Assembly: GCA_024640315.1 (NCBI GenBank)
Contig: JAHEFF010000010.1
Span: forward strand, 1-64,000
DNA: 64,000 nucleotides
Origin: Woeseiaceae bacterium
GTDB taxonomy: Bacteria; Pseudomonadota; Gammaproteobacteria; Steroidobacterales; Woeseiaceae
Direction of reading: 5' to 3'
Part shown: positions 29,602 through 37,559 of the stretch, one piece after another
How the letters are laid out: the number at the start of each line of letters is the position of its first letter
How positions within the stretch are numbered: position 1 is the first letter of the stretch
Notes under the pieces: model-generated
The model's input: the letters and a program-made list of their open reading frames with translations, nothing else
The model's database searches: none
Told to the model about the DNA's origin: nothing
Program-made: the position numbers and the translations under genes

Positions 29602-30670
29602 AAAAGTTCTATTTATCGATCGTGATGGGACCCTTAACGTTGAACCTGAAGACCACCAGGTTGACGCACTTGACAAGGTTCAACTTGTGCCGGGCGTCAT
29701 TCCCGCACTGCTCGCGTTGCGAGACGCCGGCTTCCGCTTTGTCATGGTCTCTAACCAGGACGGACTTGGAACCGACTCTTTCCCTGAAGCCGACTTCAAC
29801 ACCTCCCACAATCACATCATGTCGCTGTTGGTGTCACAGGGAATCACCTTCGACGAAACATTCATTTGTCCACATTTCGACAGCGAAAACTGTGATTGCC
29901 GAAAGCCGAAGACGGGCCTCTTAACGCGTTACCTCGCTCAGACCAATATTGACCTGGATAGGTCCGCGGTAATCGGTGACCGGGATACAGACCTGCAGCT
30001 TGCAGACAACATCGGCCTCAGGGGCATCCTGATTGATCCTGACGGCAAAAACGGCGAAAGCTGGGACAGCATCCGGGCCCGGCTGATCTCACGCGAGAGA
30101 GCCGCTGAAGTGAACCGAACCACCCGGGAGACCAGCATCAGACTTGCCGTAAATCTTGACGAGACAAGCCCGATCGAAATCGAGACGGGCATCGGTTTCT
30201 ACGACCACATGCTGGAGCAAATTGCGAAGCACGGTGGCTTCTCCCTCTCCCTTAAATGCGGGGGCGACCTTGATGTCGACGAGCACCATACTGTCGAAGA
30301 CACCGCAATTTGCCTTGGGCAGGCACTCCGGAAAGCGCTTGGCGACAAACGCGGTATTGCGCGATACGGATTTCTCTTGCCCATGGATGAAAGCGAAGCC
30401 CGTGTCGCACTGGATTTATCGGGGCGCTCGGCATTCAGATTCAAAGGCAAGTTTACTCGTGACACGGTCGGGGAAATGCCAACAGAACTCGTCGCACACT
30501 TCTTTCAGTCATTGGCTGAATCACTGGGCGCGGCGCTTCATATCAAAGTCAAAGGTAAGAACGATCATCATATGATTGAAGCGTGCTTCAAAGCGGTCGG
30601 CCGGGCACTGCGTCAGGCGATTCGCATCGAAAGTGAAGAGCTGCCATCGACAAAAGGTGTGCTCAGCTGA
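29579..30670 (+). CDS. hisB: Bifunctional histidinol-phosphatase/imidazoleglycerol-phosphate dehydratase
   Basis: A 363-residue fusion of two histidine enzymes. Residues about 1-165 are a HAD-type phosphatase with nucleophile motif [23 protein letters not shown], zinc-binding [15 protein letters not shown] and [12 protein letters not shown]. The rest is the dehydratase, with [35 protein letters not shown] and [12 protein letters not shown]. The fused form is typical of gammaproteobacteria. The ATG lies inside hisC; a GTG a few codons on is an alternative start. Confidence 0.96.
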   Translation: METPEVAEKVLFIDRDGTLNVEPEDHQVDALDKVQLVPGVIPALLALRDAGFRFVMVSNQDGLGTDSFPEADFNTSHNHIMSLLVSQGITFDETFICPHFDSENCDCRKPKTGLLTRYLAQTNIDLDRSAVIGDRDTDLQLADNIGLRGILIDPDGKNGESWDSIRARLISRERAAEVNRTTRETSIRLAVNLDETSPIEIETGIGFYDHMLEQIAKHGGFSLSLKCGGDLDVDEHHTVEDTAICLGQALRKALGDKRGIARYGFLLPMDESEARVALDLSGRSAFRFKGKFTRDTVGEMPTELVAHFFQSLAESLGAALHIKVKGKNDHHMIEACFKAVGRALRQAIRIESEELPSTKGVLS

Positions 30671-30671
30671 G

Positions 30672-31277
30672 ATGAGCAATCCAGATGTAGCCATCATCGA
30701 TGGAGGCGGCGCCAACATTGCCTCGCTGCAGTACGCGCTTGAACGACTTGGCGCCACAAGCAAGCTAAGCTCCGATGCGGCAACCATTCGCAGCGCAAGT
30801 CACGTCATACTTCCCGGTGTGGGGGCAGCAGCTGCCGCAATGCGCAAACTGCGTGATCACGACCTGGTAGCGCTGATTCCGCAGCTTGAGCAACCCGTTC
30901 TCGGCATCTGCCTGGGGATGCAGTTGCTCGGAGCGAGTTCGGATGAGGATAACGCTGAATGCATCGGTGTTTTTCCGGATCACGCCATCAAGCTCCATGC
31001 GAGTCCGGAAACGCCGGTTCCGAACATGGGCTGGTGCCAGATCAAACGATGCGGGAATAGCCCGCTGACCGACGGTATCGATGACGGCAGTTGGTTCTAT
31101 TTCGTACACAGCTTCGCGTTGCCAGTCGGCAAAAACACGATTGCCAGCGCAACTCACACTGGTGAGTTTTCCGCAATGATTGCGAAAGACAATTTTTTTG
31201 CCGCCCAATTTCACCCGGAGCGCTCATCATCGGCCGGGGCGAAACTGCTCCGTAATTTCCTGGAGATGCGAACTTGA
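30672..31277 (+). CDS. hisH: Imidazole glycerol phosphate synthase, glutamine amidotransferase subunit
   Basis: A 201-residue class I glutaminase supplying ammonia to HisF. It has VAIIDGGGANIASLQYAL, HVILPGVGAAAAAM, the nucleophile elbow LGICLGMQLL with catalytic Cys at about 78, and the His/Glu pair in AAQFHPERSS. The start is ATG 30672, one base after the hisB stop; the frame is open to 30576 but that region encodes hisB. The stop overlaps the hisA start. Confidence 0.96.
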   Translation: MSNPDVAIIDGGGANIASLQYALERLGATSKLSSDAATIRSASHVILPGVGAAAAAMRKLRDHDLVALIPQLEQPVLGICLGMQLLGASSDEDNAECIGVFPDHAIKLHASPETPVPNMGWCQIKRCGNSPLTDGIDDGSWFYFVHSFALPVGKNTIASATHTGEFSAMIAKDNFFAAQFHPERSSSAGAKLLRNFLEMRT

Positions 31278-32014
31278 TTGTGATTCCCGCCATCGACCTG
31301 AAAGGAGGCCTGTGCGTCCGGCTGTTTCAGGGAGAGTTTGACCAACAAACGGATTACAGCAATGACCCGGTTTCCGTTGCGCGCGAATTCGCGACACTGG
31401 GTTGCCCGATTCTGCATATGGTTGACCTTGATGGTGCCCGGTCCGGAGAACAAATAAATCGTGGCATCGTCAGCCAGGTTGCTGCCCAGACTGCGTTCAA
31501 AATCCAGCTGGGTGGCGGAATTCGCAATACCGAAACGGTTCGGTCATGGCTGGCTGGTGGGGTATCCCGGTGCGTAATCGGCAGCCTGGCGGTTAACGAA
31601 GCAGATCTCGTCAAAGGCTGGCTGTCAGAATTTGGTCCGGACAGAATTGTTCTCGCGCTGGATGTGCGTATCAACGACGCCGGCGAACCTCTGCTGGCTA
31701 CACACGGCTGGACACAAGAGTCCAGGTCGACCTTATGGCAGTGCGTTGACGACTATCGCGAACATGGACTAGAGCACGTACTGTGTACAGACATTAGCCG
31801 GGACGGGGCGATGTCCGGACCCAATATCGATCTCTACCGCGAATTCATCAATCGTTACCCGGCAATCCGACTACAGGCTTCCGGCGGTGTGCGCCATCTC
31901 GGCGATCTGGAAAGCCTGCGGGAGGCTGGCGCAGCAGCCGCAATATCAGGGCGCGCCCTGCTGGACGGCCGCATTTCGAAAGAGGAGATTGCGTCATTCC
32001 TGCGCGCCGAATAA
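31274..32014 (+). CDS. hisA: ProFAR isomerase
   Basis: A 246-residue (beta-alpha)8 barrel that isomerises ProFAR to PRFAR. Signature segments are [20 protein letters not shown] (with the catalytic Asp of IDL), [38 protein letters not shown] and [12 protein letters not shown]. The start is a TTG at 31274 that overlaps the hisH stop; homology begins exactly at IVIPAIDL. Its 3' end contains the ribosome-binding site and start of hisF. Confidence 0.96.
   Translation: MIVIPAIDLKGGLCVRLFQGEFDQQTDYSNDPVSVAREFATLGCPILHMVDLDGARSGEQINRGIVSQVAAQTAFKIQLGGGIRNTETVRSWLAGGVSRCVIGSLAVNEADLVKGWLSEFGPDRIVLALDVRINDAGEPLLATHGWTQESRSTLWQCVDDYREHGLEHVLCTDISRDGAMSGPNIDLYREFINRYPAIRLQASGGVRHLGDLESLREAGAAAAISGRALLDGRISKEEIASFLRAE
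31982..31987 (+). promoter_or_regulatory. Shine-Dalgarno that sets the hisF start
   Basis: GAGGAG at 31982-31987, inside the end of hisA, is followed 8 nt later by ATT 31996. It is one of the strongest ribosome sites in the operon and points to ATT rather than to the GTG at 32029. Confidence 0.7.
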
Positions 32015-32763
32015 TTCCGTGCCTTGATGTGCGTGACGGCAAGGTCGTCAAAGGCGTTCAGTTTCGGAATCATCGCGTCGTCGGCGACATTCTCGAGCTG
32101 GCCCGGCGATATTGCGAGGAAGGCGCTGACGAACTTGTGTTCTATGACATTACGGCGAGTCCTGACGGCAGAAGCGTCGACAGAAGCTGGGTAAACAGCG
32201 TCGCTTCGCTGCTGGATATTCCGTTTTGTGTCGCTGGTGGCATTCGCAGTGTCGCGGATGCCGAAGACGTCCTCAACAAAGGCGCCGACAAGATCTCGAT
32301 CAACTCTCCTGCGCTGGCCAACCCGAAGCTGATCGATGAACTCGCCAAAAGATTTGGCTCGCAATGCGTCGTTCTCGGTGTGGATAGCCGCGCAGAGGAT
32401 GGCCAGTACAGCGTCTACCAGAACACCGGTGACCCGAACAAAACTTCAGCCGCACGCCGGGAGACAGTTGCCTGGGTTCTCGAAGCGCAGGATCGTGGTG
32501 CCGGCGAAGTCGTCCTGAATTGCATGAACCAGGATGGTGTTCGTCAGGGCTACGACACGATGCAACTCTCGGTGGTCAGAAAGAACTGCTCCGTGCCCCT
32601 GATTGCCTCGGGAGGCGCCGGTGAACCAGCGCATTTTCTCGACGTATTCACCACCGCACATGTCGACGGCGCGCTGGCAGCAAGTGTATTTCACAGTGGC
32701 GAAATTGACATTATGGATCTCAAAACTTTCCTTACCGAAAACAACGTCGAAGTCCGCGTTTAA
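31996..32763 (+). CDS. hisF: Imidazole glycerol phosphate synthase, cyclase subunit (ATT start)
   Basis: A 255-residue HisF barrel that cyclises PRFAR with ammonia from HisH. The conserved N-terminus is encoded ([20 protein letters not shown]), including the catalytic Asp in CLDV. No ATG, GTG or TTG occurs in frame between 31921 and 32028; the first usual start codon (GTG 32029) lies after that Asp and would give an inactive protein. ATT 31996 sits 8 nt after GAGGAG and yields the normal HisF start, so I take it as the initiator. Other motifs are [38 protein letters not shown] and [18 protein letters not shown] base error turning ATG into ATT cannot be excluded. It overlaps hisA by 19 bp. Confidence 0.9.
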   Translation: MPARRIIPCLDVRDGKVVKGVQFRNHRVVGDILELARRYCEEGADELVFYDITASPDGRSVDRSWVNSVASLLDIPFCVAGGIRSVADAEDVLNKGADKISINSPALANPKLIDELAKRFGSQCVVLGVDSRAEDGQYSVYQNTGDPNKTSAARRETVAWVLEAQDRGAGEVVLNCMNQDGVRQGYDTMQLSVVRKNCSVPLIASGGAGEPAHFLDVFTTAHVDGALAASVFHSGEIDIMDLKTFLTENNVEVRV

Positions 32764-32775
32764 ACAGGCAAATAC

Positions 32776-33078
32776 ATGATCAACAATGACATCAGTTTCC
32801 TCAACGAGCTCGAAAACATCATCCTGCAAAGATTGCGCGACGACACGGATGAAAGTTATACGGCACGTCTGGTCTCATCCGGTGAAAAGCGCGTCGCCCA
32901 AAAAGTCGGCGAAGAGGCCGTTGAACTCGTTCTCGCCGCAACGTCTGGCGACAGGGAGGAGCAACTGGAAGAAGCTGCCGACCTTATGTACCACTTGCTC
33001 GTGCTCCTCAACAGCAAGGACATTCGATTGGCCAACGTGGTGTCAGTCCTGCTTGCTCGTCACGCATCCGCGAGCTAG
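32776..33078 (+). CDS. hisE: Phosphoribosyl-ATP pyrophosphatase
   Basis: A 100-residue all-alpha nucleotide pyrophosphohydrolase acting on PR-ATP. It shows FLNELENIILQRL, SYTARLVSSGEKRVAQKVGE with EEAVELVLAA, and EEAADLMYHLLVLL, whose Glu/Asp residues bind Mg2+. It stands alone here: the HisI (phosphoribosyl-AMP cyclohydrolase) domain fused to it in E. coli is missing and no hisI follows. It is the last gene of the operon, 12 bp after hisF, and overlaps the convergent DksA-like gene by 4 bp. Confidence 0.94.
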   Translation: MINNDISFLNELENIILQRLRDDTDESYTARLVSSGEKRVAQKVGEEAVELVLAATSGDREEQLEEAADLMYHLLVLLNSKDIRLANVVSVLLARHASAS

Positions 33079-33419
33079 GGCGACCGCTCAGCCTTGTTGG
33101 CGCAGTCGATACACATCTGTGCTGTGGGATCGAAATCCAGGCGCTTTGGGCTGATCGGCTCTTCGCAGACCCGGCAAAAGCCGAAATCGCCACTGTCAAT
33201 GCGCGCAAGCGCGGCAGTAATATCGCGTAAGGTCTGCTCGCGGCGGCGACCCGATTCCTGCGACATTGCCTGCGCCTGCGCCTGCATCGCATCCATGCGC
33301 GACAAGCGTCCGACCCTGGACTGGTCCAGCTCAACCGTTTGAGACGACTCTGAACCCGTCGCCAGCACAGCTTCCAGCTCAGCGCGAAGCACGAGGAGCC
33401 GTTCTCTCATATCTTCCAT
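33075..33419 (-). CDS. DksA/TraR-family zinc-finger protein
   Basis: A 114-residue protein with an N-terminal helical hairpin (about residues 1-75) and a C-terminal four-cysteine zinc finger (CRVC at about 82-85, CIDC at about 103-106), the DksA/TraR layout. Members bind the secondary channel of RNA polymerase; DksA proper is about 150 residues, so this is a short paralogue and whether it works with ppGpp is unknown. The tip of the coiled coil lacks an obvious DxxDxA motif. It is convergent with hisE. Confidence 0.85.
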   Translation of the reverse strand: MEDMRERLLVLRAELEAVLATGSESSQTVELDQSRVGRLSRMDAMQAQAQAMSQESGRRREQTLRDITAALARIDSGDFGFCRVCEEPISPKRLDFDPTAQMCIDCANKAERSP

Positions 33420-33619
33420 ATCTTCTGCCCGCCGGTCTGTTATTCGCTACGCTGAATCCCCGGCCAGCGTCGCCAACAACAGGTCGGGAACGGCGTGACA
33501 GGTGCCGGTATGGGCCGTCACCCGCAGCCCGTTGCGGAACGATTCAGCTTGATTGCAGACACGACACTCCTAAATATCTTCTATAAAAACAAATAGTAAA
33601 CCGGTTTTCTTAATCTATT

Positions 33620-34555
33620 TTATAATTTAAATGCAGCTCGTGACGCGAGCTCCCTGGGCAACAGACTCTCATACACGAATGTATGAACGGGCACATCGAC
33701 CGTTGCTTGCCGGGCCAGCCGCACTACCGCCCCGTTCCAGGAATCCAGCTCCGAGGGTTTTCCTTCGACGATATCGCGATGTAGCGACGTCGTTCCATCT
33801 GCTGGCAAGGTATCAACGAAAGCCAAAGTATTGCTGACCGTTGCTTCATCCAGAGCGATGCCTCGCGCACGAGCCAGCCTGTATATCTCAGACATCGCCA
33901 GCTCCAACATCCTGCGGGACTCTTTTTCCTCCCTGATGACACCGAAAGGTGCATCTTTAACCGCACCGACGCCGCCCAAAGATGCGACAAACAGGAATTT
34001 TTCCCACAGCGCCCTGTGGATGTCGTCAGGGATCTCGGCCTTTACGCCTGCTCGCTCGAATGCTGCACGAAGTTGATCTGTTCGATCCGTGAAGCGATTG
34101 TTGGCTTCCCCGAACTTTATGAAATTGACATCGCCGAGCGTTCGAATGTGTCCGGGGCCGGCAACCCAACTCATCATGCCACACAGTCCCACGATGACGT
34201 GCTCTTCGCCGAGGATGCCGCCTAGCTTATCCGCCGCTTCCACACCGTTCTGAAGTGGCAGGACAAAGGTCTCGGCGCCAAGCAGTGGGGCCATAGATTC
34301 GGCCACGCCGCTCACCTGCTCCGCCTTGACGCCAAGAATAACGACGTCAACAGGGCCGATTTCGGCCAGATCGGCTGTTGCCAATGAAGGCTGAACCAGC
34401 ATTTCGCCTTTGGGAGAGCTGACGCACAGACCGTTCTCTTGTATTGCTTCGAGGTGCGCCCCGCGCGCGATGAACACGACCTCTTCACCGGCGCGGATTA
34501 ATTGCGCCCCGAAGAATCCGCCTACGCCCCCAGCACCATAGATCGCGATACGCAT
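33620..34555 (-). CDS. panE: 2-dehydropantoate 2-reductase family protein
   Basis: A 311-residue ketopantoate reductase-type enzyme, using NADPH to make pantoate for CoA synthesis. It has the N-terminal Rossmann motif YGAGGVGGFFGAQL, VILGVKAEQV, LPLQNGVEA and the catalytic Lys in ALWEKFLFVASLGGVGA, with the C-terminal SLHRDIVEGKPSELDSWNG. The family includes paralogues acting on other 2-keto acids, and its place at the end of a lysA-led operon leaves the true substrate open. It begins 7 bp after the epimerase gene. Confidence 0.85.
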   Translation of the reverse strand: MRIAIYGAGGVGGFFGAQLIRAGEEVVFIARGAHLEAIQENGLCVSSPKGEMLVQPSLATADLAEIGPVDVVILGVKAEQVSGVAESMAPLLGAETFVLPLQNGVEAADKLGGILGEEHVIVGLCGMMSWVAGPGHIRTLGDVNFIKFGEANNRFTDRTDQLRAAFERAGVKAEIPDDIHRALWEKFLFVASLGGVGAVKDAPFGVIREEKESRRMLELAMSEIYRLARARGIALDEATVSNTLAFVDTLPADGTTSLHRDIVEGKPSELDSWNGAVVRLARQATVDVPVHTFVYESLLPRELASRAAFKL

Positions 34556-34562
34556 CCGCGCG

Positions 34563-35645
34563 CTATCGGGCGTCCTGCCACTTCCAAAGCAAGGTGGCTT
34601 CGCGTTCCCGGGTCAACCCAACCCTCAGCTTGTCCTGCTCTTCCGCAGGCCGCGCCCGGTGCCAGTCCAGGGTGTCCTTAGCGATGACTGCCAGCGGCCG
34701 GAAAGTCATTCCTTTTGAAATCGCACGGCTGTTGTCCATCCGCCCATAATTGAGATACCTGCCCCGGGGCGGCTGCCAGAAAGGCAGACTGTCCTGAGGC
34801 GTCTCGCCCTCGCCGGTCAGAAAATCCCAGTCCACCCACGTAAATGAAGAAGGCGTGGAGGTAACCGCCCTGATACCGTGAACCAGCCCGGCGGCATTCA
34901 TCGCGAATCCGGGGCCCTCTGTGTTGAATATTCCGCTGACCGAGTTCTCGAGCAGACGCACATAGAATTCAGAGAGATCCCGAACGTCGACGAACTGGAT
35001 TGGGTCGCTCGGATCTCCCTGAACCAGGATGTTGCCGCCGTCATCGATTCGATCGACCCAGTATGTAAATCTGTCTGTCCTGTCACCAGGCCCAACGATG
35101 ACCGGAGGTCGCGTTATAAGGGTCCTGGCGCCAAACGCCGTCTGAACTATTCGTTCCGCGAGTACCTTGTTCGGTCCATAACCCTCCCACTCCGATTCCG
35201 GGATGTCTTTTGGCCCGACTGGTGCATCTTCATCCATGATCGATTGCGTGTAGTCGGTATATACGGCGCGCGTCGACGTAAACAAATACTGATCACATGC
35301 GTTCTTCAACAGATTGACGCTCAGCTCGACCTGCTGCGGCGTGTATCCGGAATTATCGATGACCGCATCCCACTTGCGACCCTCGAGGGCGGCGAGGTCG
35401 CTGTTGCGATCACCGACAAGTTTCTCCGCTTCAGGAAACAGATGGCTGTTCGTCCTGCCACGATTGAAAAGTGTGATTTTGTGACCGCGATCCATCGCGT
35501 ACTGTACGAGGTGCGGGCCTATAAATCCGGTACCGCCAAGAACCAGAATTTCCATCCCGGATTGCCCGAAAACTTTCGCTGAGCCGGCCATGCCGATCAA
35601 ACCTGCACCCAGAGATGCGCTAAGGAAGTCTCTTCGCGTGCTCAT
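34563..35645 (-). CDS. Tat-exported NAD-dependent epimerase/dehydratase-like protein
   Basis: A 360-residue extended-SDR protein with a twin-arginine leader (STRRDFLSASLGAGLIGMAG), so it is predicted to be folded with its cofactor in the cytoplasm and then exported. After the leader comes the nucleotide motif VLGGTGFIGPHLVQYA, then FNRGRTNSHLFPE, YLFTSTRAVY and the YGPNKVLAE sequence bearing the Y-x-x-x-K pair. It resembles NAD-epimerase proteins of the isoflavone-reductase-like group, but the substrate is unknown. It is 3 bp after the SnoaL-like gene and 7 bp before the PanE-like gene. Confidence 0.82.
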   Translation of the reverse strand: MSTRRDFLSASLGAGLIGMAGSAKVFGQSGMEILVLGGTGFIGPHLVQYAMDRGHKITLFNRGRTNSHLFPEAEKLVGDRNSDLAALEGRKWDAVIDNSGYTPQQVELSVNLLKNACDQYLFTSTRAVYTDYTQSIMDEDAPVGPKDIPESEWEGYGPNKVLAERIVQTAFGARTLITRPPVIVGPGDRTDRFTYWVDRIDDGGNILVQGDPSDPIQFVDVRDLSEFYVRLLENSVSGIFNTEGPGFAMNAAGLVHGIRAVTSTPSSFTWVDWDFLTGEGETPQDSLPFWQPPRGRYLNYGRMDNSRAISKGMTFRPLAVIAKDTLDWHRARPAEEQDKLRVGLTREREATLLWKWQDAR

Positions 35646-35648
35646 ATC

Positions 35649-36119
35649 TTACCCCTGATTGCAGGAAGGTCGCTTGTCGTTGTCATGCCCATAAAAGGCC
35701 ACAATTCGCCAGGCGTCGTCAATTTTCTGCAGCACATAAAGCGTGGTTCGAATGGCCGGCGGGATCGGCTGACCGTACGCGTCCATCCTTGAATAGCGAG
35801 TATCAACGAGAGCCAGCGTCTCAGACGCGACGCAAACCTTCAAATCTTCAATGACCGACTCCTGCCAACCTTGCGCTTCGATCTGCGCGTAAAGACTCGT
35901 CAGGTTTTCGATGGCGGCGGCCGGATCAGCGAGCACGCCATGACCGGTGCCTCCGCCGACGTGAACAGGCGTCGAGTAAATATAATTGGCAACCTTTTCC
36001 ACGTCCTTGGCGTTAAAGACATCGAAGTATTCGTGGAGCTTCGCCCCGGCGTCATCGCTGTCGTCGGCGACAGCATTACCCGTAGCAAGCACCAAAGTCA
36101 GCAACATCAGGATTCTCAT
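35649..36119 (-). CDS. Secreted SnoaL/NTF2-like protein
   Basis: A 156-residue protein with a signal peptide (MRILMLLTLVLATGNAVA) followed by an NTF2/SnoaL-like fold: LHEYFDVFNAKDVEKVANYI at the first helix and WRIVAFYGHDNDKRP at the last strand. Proteins of this kind can be small enzymes or ligand carriers; no catalytic motif is obvious. It is predicted periplasmic. It sits 9 bp after lysA and 3 bp before the exported epimerase-like gene, so a shared pathway with that protein is plausible. Confidence 0.75.
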   Translation of the reverse strand: MRILMLLTLVLATGNAVADDSDDAGAKLHEYFDVFNAKDVEKVANYIYSTPVHVGGGTGHGVLADPAAAIENLTSLYAQIEAQGWQESVIEDLKVCVASETLALVDTRYSRMDAYGQPIPPAIRTTLYVLQKIDDAWRIVAFYGHDNDKRPSCNQG

Positions 36120-36128
36120 TGTCTCCCC

Positions 36129-37274
36129 CTAAATCGTTATTTCCGGCGGTATGTCCCTTAAATTGTAGCGCGAACTCATCACCTGGCCGTACGCGCCGAC
36201 ATTGCCAATCAGAACGACGTCATTTTCCTCGCTGGGCGGGAACTGACGGTCACTGCCCAGTTTGTCACCCGATTCACAGATTGGCCCCACGATCGTAACA
36301 GGTCCAGATGCCGGTTCATCCAGACGCGTCAGATTGACGATTTCATGGTATGCATTATACAAGGCCGGACGAATCAGCGAATTCATGCCTGTGCTAACAC
36401 CGACATAGCGCATATCGCCCTTGCCCTTCAGCTGCGTAACATGGGCAAGGAGCACGCCGGCAACAGAGACAAGATAACGACCCGGCTCGAGCCACAGGTC
36501 GTATTGAGGATATTCGGCTTTGAACTCGGTAAGGAGTTTATTCAATGCCTGCAAATCGAATGCCGGATCACCTCGTTTTTCCGGCACACCGAAGCCTCCA
36601 CCCAGATCCAGGATCCTGGTCTCGGGGAATCGCTTTGCAGCTGCCACCAGGGCTGAGGCAACCTCATGCCAGTTGCCAGGCTCGACGATGCCAGAGCCGC
36701 TATGTGCGTGAATTCCAATGACGGATGCATTCGCCGCGGTTACCAGTCGCCTGAGTTCGTCGAGTTCTCCAAGCGAAACCCCGAATTTAGATCGTGAGCC
36801 GACAGTGACGACATGCTCATGATGACCGCCACCCTTGTCCGGATCGATACGAATGAATATCTCCTGGCCAGCAAAAAGCTCTGGCCACGCCTTCAGCGGA
36901 TAGAGATTATCGAGGGTGACACGCAGACCCTCCCTGATTCCCCATTCATACTCATCGCGTGGTGCGAAGTTCGGCGTAAATAATATTCTCCCCTGACCCT
37001 TGTCGGGCAAGACTTCGCGTAATCGTTTAACCTCGCCTGGCGACACACAGTCGAAATCGATCCCCACGTTCGCCAGCGTCCTGAGGACGTCTGCATTAAA
37101 ATTCGCTTTGACTGCGTAAAGAACGCGCGTCACGGAATCCAGTGACAAAATATTCCGCGCTGCAGCTTCAATCGACGCCAGGTCATACACGTAAGCGTTG
37201 AGATGTTCGCCAGCAATGCTGAGTAACTCGGAACGCTTCTTTAACCACCAAATGTCATGTTCTTGTTTGTGCAT
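36129..37274 (-). CDS. lysA: Diaminopimelate decarboxylase-like PLP enzyme
   Basis: A 381-residue fold-type III PLP decarboxylase. The PLP Lys is in LYAVKANFN, the Gly-rich phosphate site is LDLGGGFGVP, HAHSGSG binds substrate, and the Cys of GPICESGDKLG is the active-site residue of DAP decarboxylase. It is shorter than stand-alone LysA (about 415) and, from memory of the family, resembles the LysA half of the LysC-LysA fusion of Xanthomonadales; an in-frame TAA just before the ATG shows no aspartokinase is fused. It makes lysine from meso-diaminopimelate if the assignment is right. It leads a four-gene operon and its leader holds a terminator. Confidence 0.87.
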   Translation of the reverse strand: MHKQEHDIWWLKKRSELLSIAGEHLNAYVYDLASIEAAARNILSLDSVTRVLYAVKANFNADVLRTLANVGIDFDCVSPGEVKRLREVLPDKGQGRILFTPNFAPRDEYEWGIREGLRVTLDNLYPLKAWPELFAGQEIFIRIDPDKGGGHHEHVVTVGSRSKFGVSLGELDELRRLVTAANASVIGIHAHSGSGIVEPGNWHEVASALVAAAKRFPETRILDLGGGFGVPEKRGDPAFDLQALNKLLTEFKAEYPQYDLWLEPGRYLVSVAGVLLAHVTQLKGKGDMRYVGVSTGMNSLIRPALYNAYHEIVNLTRLDEPASGPVTIVGPICESGDKLGSDRQFPPSEENDVVLIGNVGAYGQVMSSRYNLRDIPPEITI

Positions 37275-37323
37275 TTACCCACCATGGACATCAGTTTCCG
37301 GGCAGCCCGATTAAAGCTGGACA

Positions 37324-37358
37324 AAAAAAACCCGCATGGAGATCCTTGCGGGCTTTAT
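37324..37358 (-). terminator. Intrinsic terminator in the lysA leader or after ilvD
   Basis: On the minus strand CCCGCA and TGCGGG (with a 10-nt loop) are followed by eight T. It lies about 50 bp before the lysA start and 200 bp after the ilvD stop. A promoter-like pair at 37508-37536 would place it inside the lysA leader as an attenuator; otherwise it simply ends the ilvD transcript. Confidence 0.85.
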
Positions 37359-37507
37359 GACAGTTTCCGGACTCTTCTGACTCGGCCGGTTTCCCCGTCG
37401 TTCGCACCCACGCACCTCTGGCGCGCCATTCGTTTTCGTAATTATCGGGTATTGGCCAGGCCAACACCACGGCACAATACGTGGGCGGTAAAATTGATCG
37501 AGTCCGA

Positions 37508-37536
37508 AGTAAATCTGACACCGGGTCTCAGGTCAA
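37508..37536 (-). promoter_or_regulatory. Candidate promoter upstream of lysA
   Basis: On the minus strand, TTGACC (37531-37536), 17 bp, then TTTACT (37508-37513). It would give a 226-nt leader that contains the terminator at 37324-37358. No lysine riboswitch core (AGAGGTGC plus AGTA, GCCGAAG and GGAGxGCTATC) could be assembled in it; a 24-codon Arg-rich ATG frame ends at a TAA just before the terminator but lacks a Shine-Dalgarno. Confidence 0.45.
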
Positions 37537-37559
37537 GCTAGACTTAATCTAAGTCGCCA

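Noticed and set aside
32029-32763. hisF starting at GTG 32029
   Set aside because: It would lack the first strand of the barrel and the catalytic Asp, and has no ribosome site as good as GAGGAG before ATT 31996.
37275-37501. Lysine riboswitch before lysA
   Set aside because: Only AGAGGTGCG fits; the other core segments and the P1 closing strand are missing and too little space remains before the terminator.
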